A stretch of 64,000 bases of DNA from CAVQBP01 sp963782475 (GTDB taxonomy: Bacteria; Bacteroidota; Ignavibacteria; Ignavibacteriales; Ignavibacteriaceae): the NCBI GenBank assembly GCA_963782475.1, contig CAWAJW010000015.1, positions 62,001 through 126,000 on the forward strand, written 5' to 3'. Below, one piece after another: positions 1 through 9,230 of the stretch. A program made the translations under genes and the position numbers. Positions within the stretch are counted from its first letter, which is position 1; the number at the start of each line of letters is the position of its first letter. Under the pieces are notes generated by a model. It searched no databases, was not told the origin of the DNA, and saw nothing but the letters and a program-made list of their open reading frames with translations.

Positions 1-305
1 AAATAACTCCGGGAATGCACCTTGACGGGAAAAATGTTTGGTCCGCAATTGCCGGAAAAGATACAACTGGAAATCGTGAAATATATGGTCGTACCGACGA
101 GCAAATTGCCTTGCGATACGGTGATTGGAAATTGGTACATAATGGTAAAACTCTCGATAGTGGAATTAATGAACTTTACAACCTAATTGAAGACCCGTAT
201 GAGAGGAATAATGTTGCGGAAGAACATCCGGATATTGTTAAATCATTGTATGAAAGAATGAAAAAAATGTCTGAATCAGATAATATTAATAATTATCTGA
301 AATAG
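1..305 (+). CDS. Sulfatase, C-terminal fragment (cut by window edge)
   Basis: This is the last ~100 residues of a type I sulfatase; the reading frame is open from base 3 at the window edge, so the gene starts outside. The segment matches the C-terminal sulfatase subdomain: a GRTDEQIALRYGDWKLV stretch, where the substrate-facing strand precedes a 'W-K-L' turn, then an 'ELYNLIEDPYERNNVAEEHP' block typical of S1 sulfatases, and a final helix. The active-site half with the formylglycine motif is not in view, so substrate and catalytic competence cannot be judged. Three more sulfatases lie in this window (7739, 16530, 32288), which supports a sulfated-glycan role. Confidence 0.85.
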   Translation, partial: ITPGMHLDGKNVWSAIAGKDTTGNREIYGRTDEQIALRYGDWKLVHNGKTLDSGINELYNLIEDPYERNNVAEEHPDIVKSLYERMKKMSESDNINNYLK

Positions 306-549
306 GGTAGGTCGACCATTTTACCATAAGGCATATAATTCTAATAATTTTTGCCTGATTATTAAATTCATATATGGATTACTGTTTGGATTCTTTAGGT
401 TATAGCTTTTTTAATGAAAGTCTTAAATTTTCTTTCAGGCGCTATTTGGAAATTAGTGCTGAATCCAAATCGAATTAAAAATGGTAGAAAGTTTTCATAT
501 TCTTAAGCCAGGATTAAACTAGATAATTAATAATATTGATTGAGGAGAA

Positions 550-1815
550 ATGGCTAAAAATATAGATGTAACGATTATCGGTGGTGGAATGATTACTAAT
601 GATTTGATACTTCCATCAGTTTATCATTTGCAACGGATTAACATAGTAGAAAAAATTTATATTTGTGCTTTAAATAGTAGTCCGCTTAAAGCATTAAAAG
701 AAAATATCGAATTAAAAAATGCTTTCCCTGATCAGGATTTTAAAGCCTATCCTGAACTGACAACACCGGCTGAGAGGATGTATCCCGAATTGTATAAAGA
801 AATTCTTCATAATATGAAACCCCGTCAGATAGTTGTTGTAGCGGTACCTGACCAGTTTCATTATAGTGTTGTTCTGGAAGCAATAAAGGCTAACCAACAT
901 GTACTTTGTGTAAAGCCTCTTGTAATGGAATATAAGCAGGCAAAAGAAATTGAATTATTTGCACATAAAAAGGGATTATTTGTAGGAGTTGATTACCATA
1001 AAAGATTTGATAGGCGCTCTCGCTTAGCAAAAAAAAATTACAAAGCAGGTAAATTTGGCGAATTTAAAATAGGTGAGGCAAAATTAATCGAACCTTACTA
1101 CTATCGACATTCGAATTTTCAAAATTGGTTTACTACAGACAAAACCGATCCATTTGTGTATATAGGTTGTCATTACGTTGATCTTGTATATTTTATAACC
1201 GGATTAAATCCTGCTGAAGTATCAGTTCAAGGCGTAAAAGGAAAGTTCCCAAATGGAAAAGAAGGGTATATGTGGGCAAATGGACGTGTACGTTTTGAAA
1301 ACGGTGCGTTGCTTAATATTACAAATGGATTGGGATACCCGGATGATGGTGCAGGTAGCAATGATCAGGGCCTTGTAATGTATTGTGAGGGAGAAGATAA
1401 AGGTTCTATAATAAAACATAATGACCAATTCAGGGGTGTTATTAACTCTTATATTAAGGAAAGTAGTCCTAATGGAAAATACTTTTATTATCTCAATCCA
1501 GATTTTTTACAATTGGTACCATGGCGAGGGGTAGGTCTTGAACCTGTAGGATATGGTTTTGAATCTATAGCAGCAACTATTATTTGTGTTCATGAGATAG
1601 AGAATATAATATCAGGATTAGATGAAGATAAGTCACTTATCGAACGTCAAAAAATAATAAAAGAAACTAATGAGAAGGGTTTAATAGCTACTCCAGCAAA
1701 CAGTGCAATTAACGAACTGGTTGTTGAAGCAGCGAGAAAATCTATTGAAACAGATGGCAACAGGGTTAGAATAATTTATGGAGAAGATGATCACGTAGAA
1801 TTATTATCAAATTAA
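550..1815 (+). CDS. Gfo/Idh/MocA-family NAD(P)-dependent oxidoreductase
   Basis: A 421-residue cytosolic oxidoreductase, slightly longer than the usual 330-400. An N-terminal Rossmann fold starts at about residue 6 with VTIIGGGMITND, a glycine-rich dinucleotide loop. The conserved E-K-P motif appears as VKPL after LCV (about residue 121), and a family-typical GVDYHKRFD follows near residue 146. The C-terminal half is the beta-sheet substrate domain, with a conserved HYVDLVYFITG helix. Family members oxidise, reduce or epimerise sugars, inositols and related acids; the substrate here is unknown. The ATG is supported by a GAGGAG ribosome site 4-9 bases upstream. The aminotransferase gene follows after 35 bases, so an oxidation-then-transamination step on a keto-sugar is plausible inference. 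Confidence 0.9.
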   Translation: MAKNIDVTIIGGGMITNDLILPSVYHLQRINIVEKIYICALNSSPLKALKENIELKNAFPDQDFKAYPELTTPAERMYPELYKEILHNMKPRQIVVVAVPDQFHYSVVLEAIKANQHVLCVKPLVMEYKQAKEIELFAHKKGLFVGVDYHKRFDRRSRLAKKNYKAGKFGEFKIGEAKLIEPYYYRHSNFQNWFTTDKTDPFVYIGCHYVDLVYFITGLNPAEVSVQGVKGKFPNGKEGYMWANGRVRFENGALLNITNGLGYPDDGAGSNDQGLVMYCEGEDKGSIIKHNDQFRGVINSYIKESSPNGKYFYYLNPDFLQLVPWRGVGLEPVGYGFESIAATIICVHEIENIISGLDEDKSLIERQKIIKETNEKGLIATPANSAINELVVEAARKSIETDGNRVRIIYGEDDHVELLSN

Positions 1816-1850
1816 TTTTTTTTAAAACTATACAAGGCTATTGAACTTAA

Positions 1851-3219
1851 ATGGCTACTTACGATTTAACTCCAGTGGAAGTTCCCAAAGTGGATACAAA
1901 ATATAGAACAATAAAAACTAAGATTCCTGTTCCCGAATCAATACCCATTTTTGAAAGAATAAATAAGGTTGAACCTCGTTCAATGAAAGGTCAGCCTCCT
2001 ATTATTTGGGATAAAGCTGAAGGATTTATTGTATCGGATAGATGGGGGAACAGATGGATTGATTGGTCTTCTGGAGTATTAGTGACAAATGCAGGTCATG
2101 GCAGAAAGGAAATTAAAGATGCTTTAATTAAAATTATTGATAGCAATCTATTAGCTACATATGTTTTTATGCATGAACAAAGGTTGGAATTAACCGAAGC
2201 TTTGAAATAAAGTATCGCCGGATCCTGAAAACTATAAAGTATTTTTATTATCAACTGGTAGTGAGGCAACTGAAAATTGTATTAAGCTTTCCAAAACTTA
2301 TGGATTGGAAAAATATGGGCCCCATAAAAGATATTTTATAACATTTACAAATGCTTTTCACGGAAGGACTATGGGCGCACAACTTGCTGGCGGCATCGAA
2401 GGTCTTAAAACGTGGATTGGAGAAAGGGATAAAACTTTTATAAATATTCCCTTCCCGGATGGTTATAGAAATGAACATATTTCCTTTGATTTTTTTTTAA
2501 AAACCATTGGAGAAAAAAATATTAAGCCGGAAGAAATAGCGGGTGTCATGTCTGAATCCTATCAGGGCGGAGGAGTAGATTTTTTACCCTCTCAATATGC
2601 AAAAGAACTTGAAAAATTTTGCCGGGAGTACGATATTGTATTATGCATGGATGAAGTTCAAGCGGGTTTTGGTAGAAGCGGGAAATATTGGTCATTTAAT
2701 CACTATAATATAAAGCCGGATTTAATAGCCGCAGGAAAAGGTATTTCCTCCTCTCTTCCGATTTCTGCCGTAATCGGACGCAAAGATATAATGGAACTTT
2801 ATACACCCGGTTCAATGACATCAACACATTCTGCTTCACCACTTCCTGTTGCGGCAGCACTTGCGAATCTAAAAATTATTGAAGAAGAAAATTTGGTAGA
2901 ACATGCTGCAAAGATGGGAAAGATTATGATTCCTGAATTGGAAAGAATCCAAAAAAAATATAATAATAATCTCGGTAGATTTAGCGGTAAAGGATTAGTA
3001 GCGGCATTTCAATGCGTTAAACCAGGAACGAAAAATCCTGATCCTCATATCGCTCTTGAAATAAATATTGCTGCTATGCGAAAAGGATTATTAATGTTTG
3101 CTCCTGTTGGATTAGAAGGAGCGTCTATTAAGATTGCGCCCCCATTGATCATAAATGAAGAAGCAATTAGAGAATCACTCCAGGTGTTTGAAGACTGTGT
3201 TGAAGAAATATTGAGATGA
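1851..3219 (+). pseudogene. Class III PLP aminotransferase, single frameshift
   Basis: An acetylornithine/4-aminobutyrate-type (class III) aminotransferase, about 455 residues if repaired. The N-terminal part (1851-2210) ends in TEALK then a stop. The protein resumes one frame over as KVSPDPENYKVFLLSTG and SEATENCIKLSK, so one base (for example the T in AAATAAAG near 2208) accounts for the break. The second part has the PLP aspartate motif CMDEVQAGFGRSGKYW and the Schiff-base lysine in AAGKGISSSLP (codon 2737-2739). All catalytic landmarks survive, so the break is either very recent or a sequence error. It sits 35 bases behind the Gfo/Idh oxidoreductase and probably acts on its product. Amino donor and substrate are unknown. 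Confidence 0.85.
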
Positions 3220-3483
3220 AAAATGTCATAGTGAGGTTAATGTTTTTAGTTCTTATTTACTATCAAAGATATTAAAAACAAATGTTTTTTGATTTAAACC
3301 AAAATTATGCAATAGAAAAAAATTTTACCTCAGATTTGCAGATCTGAGCTTATATTAAAAAGGTCACATTAAAACCGGAGTTGTGACATAGGTTGTTTCT
3401 AGTATATCTAGGTCAAAAGATATGGTGATTCTAAAAAAATAAAATTTTCACAATAAAACAATTCGGACAGCATTGATTATATT

Positions 3484-6400
3484 TTAGCTTAATTCTTTTA
3501 TCAGATCTTTATTTTGGGAAGCTTGATAGACCTCTTCATTTAAAGGTTTGTATTTTATTTTGATTATTGCATGAACCAAATTTTCGTTTTCATACAATTG
3601 AAAAGTAAAATTATTTTTAAACATAATATCTAATCTTTCCCTAATGTTCTTTATGGAAGTGCCGTGAACTTCTTCATCTGAATTTTTATTTTCGGAATGA
3701 AATAATCTCCCAGTATTAGCTACATCAATTGTTAAAATACCACCATCAAAGTTTATGCTTAGTTTTATTTCAAATTCGGAATGACTGGTTTGTGAACCAT
3801 ATTTGATTGCATTCTCAACTAATGGTTGAAAAATAAATGAAGGGACAATTAGTTCACGGGCATTATCATCTATATTATATGTTACAACTAAAGATTCGTG
3901 AAAGCAAATTTTTTGAATACTTATATAATTATTTACAGCCTCAATTTCCTCGTTTAACGTAGATTTCTCTTTGCTGTAATTGAGAAGAACATAGCGAAAA
4001 AATTCCGACAGTTTGGAAATCATTTCCCAAGCGGTTTTTTTATCAATTAATACTAATGCCCTAATTACACTGAATACATTCAGAAGAAAATGGGGATTCA
4101 TTTGGTTGCGTAGTAATTTTAATTGTGTTTGATGTGCAAGTGCAGTTGCTTTTAATAAATTCTTTTTCTGGACTTGGTATTTAACAAAATGCCATGCAAT
4201 CAAACCTATCACTGAAAGAACCAGAAGTCTGAACCACCATGTATCCCAATAGGGAGGTGAAATTGAAACAGTTACTGAAGCTATTTTATTGCTCCACTGT
4301 CCCAGATTGTTCGAAGCCTTAACCATGAAAGTATAGTCCCCGGGATCCAGATTTGTATAAGTGGCATATCGTCTGTGCTGTATATAATTCCAATTGTTTT
4401 CGAACCCTTTCATTTTATAAGCGTAATTTATCTTATCGCTCATTGTATAATCCAAAGCAGCAAATGTGAAAGTAAAGGAAGATTGATTATGCGATATGAA
4501 TATTTCATTGCATAGATTGATGGAGGATTTTAATATCAGGTTTTTACCACCTATTTTAACCGGTTTGTTGAATATTGTAAAGTCCGTAAGTACAACCGGT
4601 GCTGTAAATGGTTTTAGTGAAATTTTTTCGGGCGAAAAAGATATCGCACCGTCGATATCTCCCATAAAGATGTCGCCGGAGATTGTTTTAACGTTACCAG
4701 AAGTAAATTGATTGTTCTGCAATCCGTTCACTTTATAAAAATTAATGAACTCTTCTGTAATAGGGTTAAATTTGGATAGACCATAAAGTGTGCTTATCCA
4801 AAGGTTATTGTTTCTGTCTTTTTGAATTCCGTATATGAAATTGTTGGAAAGTCCGTCGTCTTTGTTAAGAATTTTAAAGTTTTTGTTTTTTTTGTCGAAA
4901 CACATTAATCCACTGCCGGATGTTCCTATCCATAAATACTTGGAGTCGACGTAAATGGAATTGATCCTTGTAATTTTACTGGTGGAAGGGATTTCGAATG
5001 TTGTAGTTTCATGTGTAATTTTATTAATTTTATATAACTTACTGTCTCCTGTTCCTATCCAAATATTGTTGCCTTCTCCCATTACAATTTTAGTAATATT
5101 GATGATCAATTTGCTTTTCGGCAGTGGAAAGTTTTTAAACCGGTGATTTTTTACGTCGAACAAAATTAAACCGTCATCGGAACCAATCCAAAGAAAATCG
5201 TTGCAATATAAAAGTGTTGATATTGAACTTTGATAAATTAAAGGTCTGTTTGGATTTTGCTTGAAGTGATAAAAACGGTTTTCTTTTACATAAAATAAAT
5301 TTAATCCTCCTTGCGAAGTTCCGATCCAAAGATTTTTGTTAGTATCTTCCGTAATTGAATTCACATCGTTACTTGATATTGAATACGGATTTTGCGGGTT
5401 GTGCTTGTAATAAGTAAATGTTCCTTTGTTGCGATTATATCTATTTAATCCTCCGCCTGTTGTACCGAACCAGATATATCCGCCGCTGTCTTCAAAAATT
5501 GAAGTGACAAACGAATTATCAAGGCATTTATTGGGTTTTGCTTCGGCTCTGTAATGTGTAAAAAGCATGAATTCTTTGTTTAGTATGTTTATACCTCTTT
5601 TTGTACCGAACCAATAGTTACCTTTGGAGTCCTTATAAATTACTTGAACATTGTTCTGTGTTAGACTGTACGGATTGTATGGATCGTGAACGTATTGTTT
5701 GAACTTTTTTGTTTTTTTATTGAATGTAAATAAACCGTTTCGTGTACCTATCCATAAATTATTTTTCCCATTTTCATTAATCGATTTAACGCTAAGGCTT
5801 GCCGGCGTGGACGGTTTTGGGATAAAATTTGAGAAAGTTTCGCTGTTGCGATTGAATAAATTAAATCCATCCTTGTATGTCCCAATCCATAAATTTTTTT
5901 GCGAATCTTCATAAATTGCTCTTATATCGTTATCGCTGATCGAGTTCTTATCTCCTGGTTTTTGTTTAAAGTATTTGTAAGTCTTTTGGGGGACGTTAAA
6001 TAAACCTAATCCGTCGTTCTCCGTGCCGAACCAAATATTATTGTAACTATCGATAAAAAGTATGCTTAAATTACTTTTTTTTGAATTGGGGTCATTAAAA
6101 TAATCGGGGGTATATGTTTTTATTTCGTGGGTGGTATGATCGATTTCATTAATTGTATTTCTGGTAACAAACCAAATGTTGTTTTTATTGTCTTCGGTAA
6201 TTGAATGTATGTACTTTATATCCCCTGCGGAAGATAAAACTGAATCTACATTTATCCATTCAAAACGTTCAGTTTTAGGATCAAATTTATTTAATCCATT
6301 ACTCCCTGTTCCGACCCAGATATTATTTTCACTATCTTCAAAAAGACACGTAATAAAGTCGTCCGACAATAGTCCGTCTTTATCGCTCTTTTCGAAAATT

Positions 6401-6684
6401 TTAAATTCATATCCATCGTATCTATTTAATCCTTCATTTGTAGCTATCCAAATAAATCCTTTTTTATCTTGGATTATTCCGTTTATACAGTTTTGCGAAA
6501 GTCCGTTTGCTCTGGTGCTGTGAATAAATCTTAATCTATCTACCTGCGCTGAAGCTTTGGGCGATATAAAAATGTTAAACAGAACAAAAATTGAAAAAAG
6601 GTAAGAAATGTTTAATTTTAATATTTTGATTTTATTTCGTATCTGGTAGATATTTTCGAATTTATATAAAAGTTTTATATTCAT
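3484..6684 (-). CDS. Sensor histidine kinase: Reg_prop propeller, Y_Y_Y, TM, LytS-type kinase
   Basis: A ~1066-residue membrane sensor. After an N-terminal signal segment ending near SPKASAQ there are at least 13 Reg_prop blades, each with an N-[LI]-W-[IF]-G-T core followed by G-L-x-x-[FY]. Next come a Y_Y_Y domain (YAYKMKGFENNWNYIQ), one transmembrane helix (WWFRLLVLSVIGLIAWHFV), and a His_kinase (PF06580-type) phosphoacceptor motif NQMNPHFLLN. An ATPase N-box PLVENAIKYG follows. No receiver or AraC domain is fused, so it is not a classic hybrid SusR-type regulator. It likely senses periplasmic sugar and signals to a separate response regulator. An ATG at 6684 is preferred over the upstream one (6753), because it directly precedes the signal peptide and avoids overlap with the transposase remnant. 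Confidence 0.9.
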   Translation of the reverse strand: MNIKLLYKFENIYQIRNKIKILKLNISYLFSIFVLFNIFISPKASAQVDRLRFIHSTRANGLSQNCINGIIQDKKGFIWIATNEGLNRYDGYEFKIFEKSDKDGLLSDDFITCLFEDSENNIWVGTGSNGLNKFDPKTERFEWINVDSVLSSAGDIKYIHSITEDNKNNIWFVTRNTINEIDHTTHEIKTYTPDYFNDPNSKKSNLSILFIDSYNNIWFGTENDGLGLFNVPQKTYKYFKQKPGDKNSISDNDIRAIYEDSQKNLWIGTYKDGFNLFNRNSETFSNFIPKPSTPASLSVKSINENGKNNLWIGTRNGLFTFNKKTKKFKQYVHDPYNPYSLTQNNVQVIYKDSKGNYWFGTKRGINILNKEFMLFTHYRAEAKPNKCLDNSFVTSIFEDSGGYIWFGTTGGGLNRYNRNKGTFTYYKHNPQNPYSISSNDVNSITEDTNKNLWIGTSQGGLNLFYVKENRFYHFKQNPNRPLIYQSSISTLLYCNDFLWIGSDDGLILFDVKNHRFKNFPLPKSKLIINITKIVMGEGNNIWIGTGDSKLYKINKITHETTTFEIPSTSKITRINSIYVDSKYLWIGTSGSGLMCFDKKNKNFKILNKDDGLSNNFIYGIQKDRNNNLWISTLYGLSKFNPITEEFINFYKVNGLQNNQFTSGNVKTISGDIFMGDIDGAISFSPEKISLKPFTAPVVLTDFTIFNKPVKIGGKNLILKSSINLCNEIFISHNQSSFTFTFAALDYTMSDKINYAYKMKGFENNWNYIQHRRYATYTNLDPGDYTFMVKASNNLGQWSNKIASVTVSISPPYWDTWWFRLLVLSVIGLIAWHFVKYQVQKKNLLKATALAHQTQLKLLRNQMNPHFLLNVFSVIRALVLIDKKTAWEMISKLSEFFRYVLLNYSKEKSTLNEEIEAVNNYISIQKICFHESLVVTYNIDDNARELIVPSFIFQPLVENAIKYGSQTSHSEFEIKLSINFDGGILTIDVANTGRLFHSENKNSDEEVHGTSIKNIRERLDIMFKNNFTFQLYENENLVHAIIKIKYKPLNEEVYQASQNKDLIKELS

Positions 6685-6697
6685 TACTATTAAATTT

Positions 6698-7132
6698 ATG
6701 CTTGCCAAAAAATTAGAGATTCTTGTAATAAATATCAAGACTATATACGGCAATAAAAAAATTTCAGTAAAACTATTTAAGCCAATAAATCAAATGCTGG
6801 AAGGACTAACAGGATGGATAACATCAAAGGATGGGATACAAATAAAGGAAGTCAAATATAAAGCAATAGGCTGGAAAGAGGAAAGAAGATTTATAGTTAT
6901 CAGAAAGAATATAGAGAAGTTTCCCAAAGCTACAGGGAAATTATTACTATTCAAGGAAAGTTCTGGACGACTGAAGCATCCTTTGAATGATAATGGTTTC
7001 ATATAACTTAATGAGTTTATTTAGGCAAATGGTTCTGCAAGAGAAAACACAGGCAACTATATTGTTTGGTTAGAAGGATTGTTCTTGAAATTTAGTCAAA
7101 TTTCTCCACCTTATTCATTTCCTAATGCATAA
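6698..7132 (+). mobile_element. IS1380-like transposase remnant
   Basis: A ~100-codon open stretch (6698-7006) encodes KDGIQIKEVKYKAIGW then KEERRFIVIRKNIEKFPKA and GKLLLFKE. This matches the middle of IS1380-group DDE transposases, where a 'Y-x-A-x-G-W ... R-x-[VI]-V-I-R' segment precedes a K-x-L-x-L-F block. A second stretch ending at 7132 (GLFLKFSQISPPYSF) may be its C-terminal end, with the section between deleted. The DDE catalytic residues and terminal inverted repeats were not found. It is therefore a dead fragment of an old insertion, lying between the divergent sensor kinase and response regulator genes. Family assignment rests on motif recall only. Confidence 0.5.
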
Positions 7133-7142
7133 ATTGGGTTTA

Positions 7143-7209
7143 ACCATTTGATTCCTTATCGCACCATTTATTCCATTATAATTGACTTATTGAAATTTTT
7201 CTTTAATAA
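7143..7209 (+). promoter_or_regulatory. Bipartite operator and promoter, copy 1 (response regulator)
   Basis: ACCATTT occurs at 7143-7149 and again at 7163-7169, exactly 20 bp apart. TTGACT (7182-7187) starts 19 bp after the second repeat and has a -35-like sequence. TAATAA (7204-7209) follows after 16 bp as a candidate -10. The same geometry occurs at 11595, 23991, 28622, 42900 and 59196. The regulated gene starts at 7231. Confidence 0.65.
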
Positions 7210-7230
7210 TTAAACCCAAAGTAAACAAAA

Positions 7231-7602
7231 ATGATTGTGGAAAGTAAAAGAAGTACAGAACGTTTAAAGACTTTAATTATTGACGATGTTAAAGCAATTC
7301 GATTAGAGCTTAAATTTTTGCTTGAGGAATTTCCCAGAATTGAAGTAATCGGTGAAGCTGCAAGCGGTAAAGATGCAATCGAAATAATAAATAAGTTAAA
7401 ACCGGAAGTTATATTTCTGGACATACAACTACCTGTTATTTCCGGTCTTCAAGTTCTCGAAGCATGCCGTGGGAATTTTAAAGTGATTATTATTTCCTCT
7501 TTCGATAAATATTTATCCGAAGCTCAAAAATACAATATCGTAGATTTCTTGATGAAACCTATCAATAAAGAAAAACTGAATAAAGCTGTCGGATTACTTT
7601 AA
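7231..7602 (+). CDS. Single-domain response regulator (receiver only)
   Basis: A 123-residue CheY-like receiver. The acidic pair is D18-D19 (IIDDV), the phosphoacceptor is D64 (IFLDIQLP), the switch Ser is in IIISSF (S89/S90) and the conserved lysine is K109 (MKP). The sequence style is that of LytTR-family response regulators, which normally pair with PF06580 kinases like the one at 3484-6684. Here, however, the protein stops just after the last receiver helix. No LytTR or other output domain can be read in any frame before the next gene at 7739. It may be a genuine stand-alone relay protein, or the truncated stump of a DNA-binding regulator beside a decayed insertion sequence. It is preceded by operator copy 1. 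Confidence 0.88.
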   Translation: MIVESKRSTERLKTLIIDDVKAIRLELKFLLEEFPRIEVIGEAASGKDAIEIINKLKPEVIFLDIQLPVISGLQVLEACRGNFKVIIISSFDKYLSEAQKYNIVDFLMKPINKEKLNKAVGLL

Positions 7603-7738
7603 CAAAAAACGACATTTGCAAAGTTTTATCCGTTTGATAAATGAAAATTATCTCGCTGCAGCAATTTTCACCGTTGTTACCGAAATAATTTCTTGATTTT
7701 TTCTTCAATGTCAAAATTCTTAAAAATTGAGGTGGAAT

Positions 7739-9182
7739 ATGGAACCCATGGAACGTCGTAAATTTCTTGAAGTAATGGGGTTGGGTGTTTTGGGAGTTGC
7801 GTTACGTCCGTTAGATTTTAAATTCAGAAATTCTTCCCAAAAACCGAACATCATTTATATTATGAGCGATGATCTCGGATACGGAGACCTCGGATGTTAT
7901 GGCCAAACAAGAATTAAAACTCCCAACATTGATCAATTGTCTAAAGAAGGTATGAAGTTTACCGATTATTATGCCGGCAGTACCGTTTGTGCACCTTCGA
8001 GATGCACGCTTATGACCGGTTACGATACCGGTCATTCTTTTGTACGCGGAAATATGAATGTCGGTTTTACCAGTCAAATACCTATTCCCGACAGTACTAA
8101 AACAGTTGCTGAATATTTAAAACAAGCTAGGATACAGAACAGGTTTAATTGGAAAATGGGGACTCGGTTCCAACGATAATTCAGGCGATCCCAATAAACA
8201 GGGATTCGATTATTTTTACGGTTACTACGACCAAAGGCATGCACATAATTATTATACACCGTACATATTTAAAAACGGAAAGAAAATAAGGCTGAAAGGA
8301 AATAAAATGGCACACCCCCGTCCGGACGGAGAAGGTATTGCAGAAGAAAAAGTTACATATACGCCTGATCTTTTTGCAGAAGAGTGTCTGCAGTTTATTG
8401 AGCATACTAAAGACAAACCTTTCTTCCTTTATTTTGCAGAAACCATTCCTCATGCAAACGATCGCGGCGGTGATAATTGTATGGACCTAGGTATGGAAGT
8501 ACCTGATTTAGGAGTTTACAAAGATAAAAATTGGCCCTTTGCAGAAAAAGGCAAAGCTGCTATGATTACCAGAATGGATAGAGATGTCGGTCGTATTATG
8601 AAAAAATTAAAAGAATTAGGAATTGATGATAATACTATTATTATTTTTACCAGCGATAACGGGCCTCATGCTGAAGGTGGTGTCAATCCCAAATTTTTTA
8701 ACAGCGGTGGTCCTCTGCGAGGAATCAAAAGAGATCTATATGAAGGCGGTATCAGAGTTCCGATGATTGCTAGATGGCCTGGGAAAGTTAAACCCAATAC
8801 CGTATCCCATCTTGCCTGTGCAGAATGGGATTTCCTTCCAACTGCATGCAACATTGCCAGCTTCCCGGTTCCGAATGGAATTGACGGAATTTCATTTTTA
8901 CCAGAACTTTTTGGTGAAGAAAATAAACAAACTAAACATAAATATTTATATTGGGAGTATGCTAGTAATGTATTTAAACGTGCCTTAAGGATGGGTAAAT
9001 ATAAGCTCGTTCAGATAGGTATTAATTCTCCGTTTGAACTTTATGATTTGCAAAAAGATATTGGCGAAACAAAAAATATTGCAGAAAAGCATCCTGATAT
9101 TGTTGAGAAAATGGAGAATATTATGAAAGACGCAAGAACAGAATCCAAATATTGGAAAATGCCGCCGGCAAATAAAAAGTAA
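7739..9182 (+). pseudogene. Sulfatase with Tat signal, single frameshift
   Basis: A type I arylsulfatase-like protein of ~480 residues when joined. The ATG at 7739 is chosen because GAGG (7729-7732) lies six bases upstream and the protein then begins with a twin-arginine signal (MERRKFLEVMGLGVLG). Metal ligands appear in YIMSDDLGYGDLG. The formylglycine-site motif is VCAPSRCTLMTG, a Cys-type C-x-P-x-R needing an anaerobic-type or FGE maturase. At about 8131 the frame shifts: EYLKQA is followed by nonsense, while the next frame reads GYRTGLIGKWGLGSND, the expected sulfatase continuation. One extra or missing base explains it. Downstream TSDNGPH and the C-terminal ELYDLQKDIGET are intact. Recent inactivation or sequence error are both possible. 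Confidence 0.88.
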
Positions 9183-9230
9183 AATGAAAATTAGAGTAAT
9201 TTTTAACCGGGATTAAATAAAATTAGTCTT

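Noticed and set aside
315..356. A further operator copy before the Gfo/Idh gene at 550
   Set aside because: ACCATTT at 315 has no partner repeat 20 bp on, and the TTG and -10 spacing do not match the other copies.
4496..6523. Open frames on the plus strand across the sensor kinase gene
   Set aside because: They lie opposite a single intact 1066-codon gene, have no family resemblance and reflect strand shadowing.
3484..6684. Hybrid two-component (SusR-like) regulator
   Set aside because: The protein ends after the PF06580-type ATPase domain; no receiver or AraC helix-turn-helix follows.
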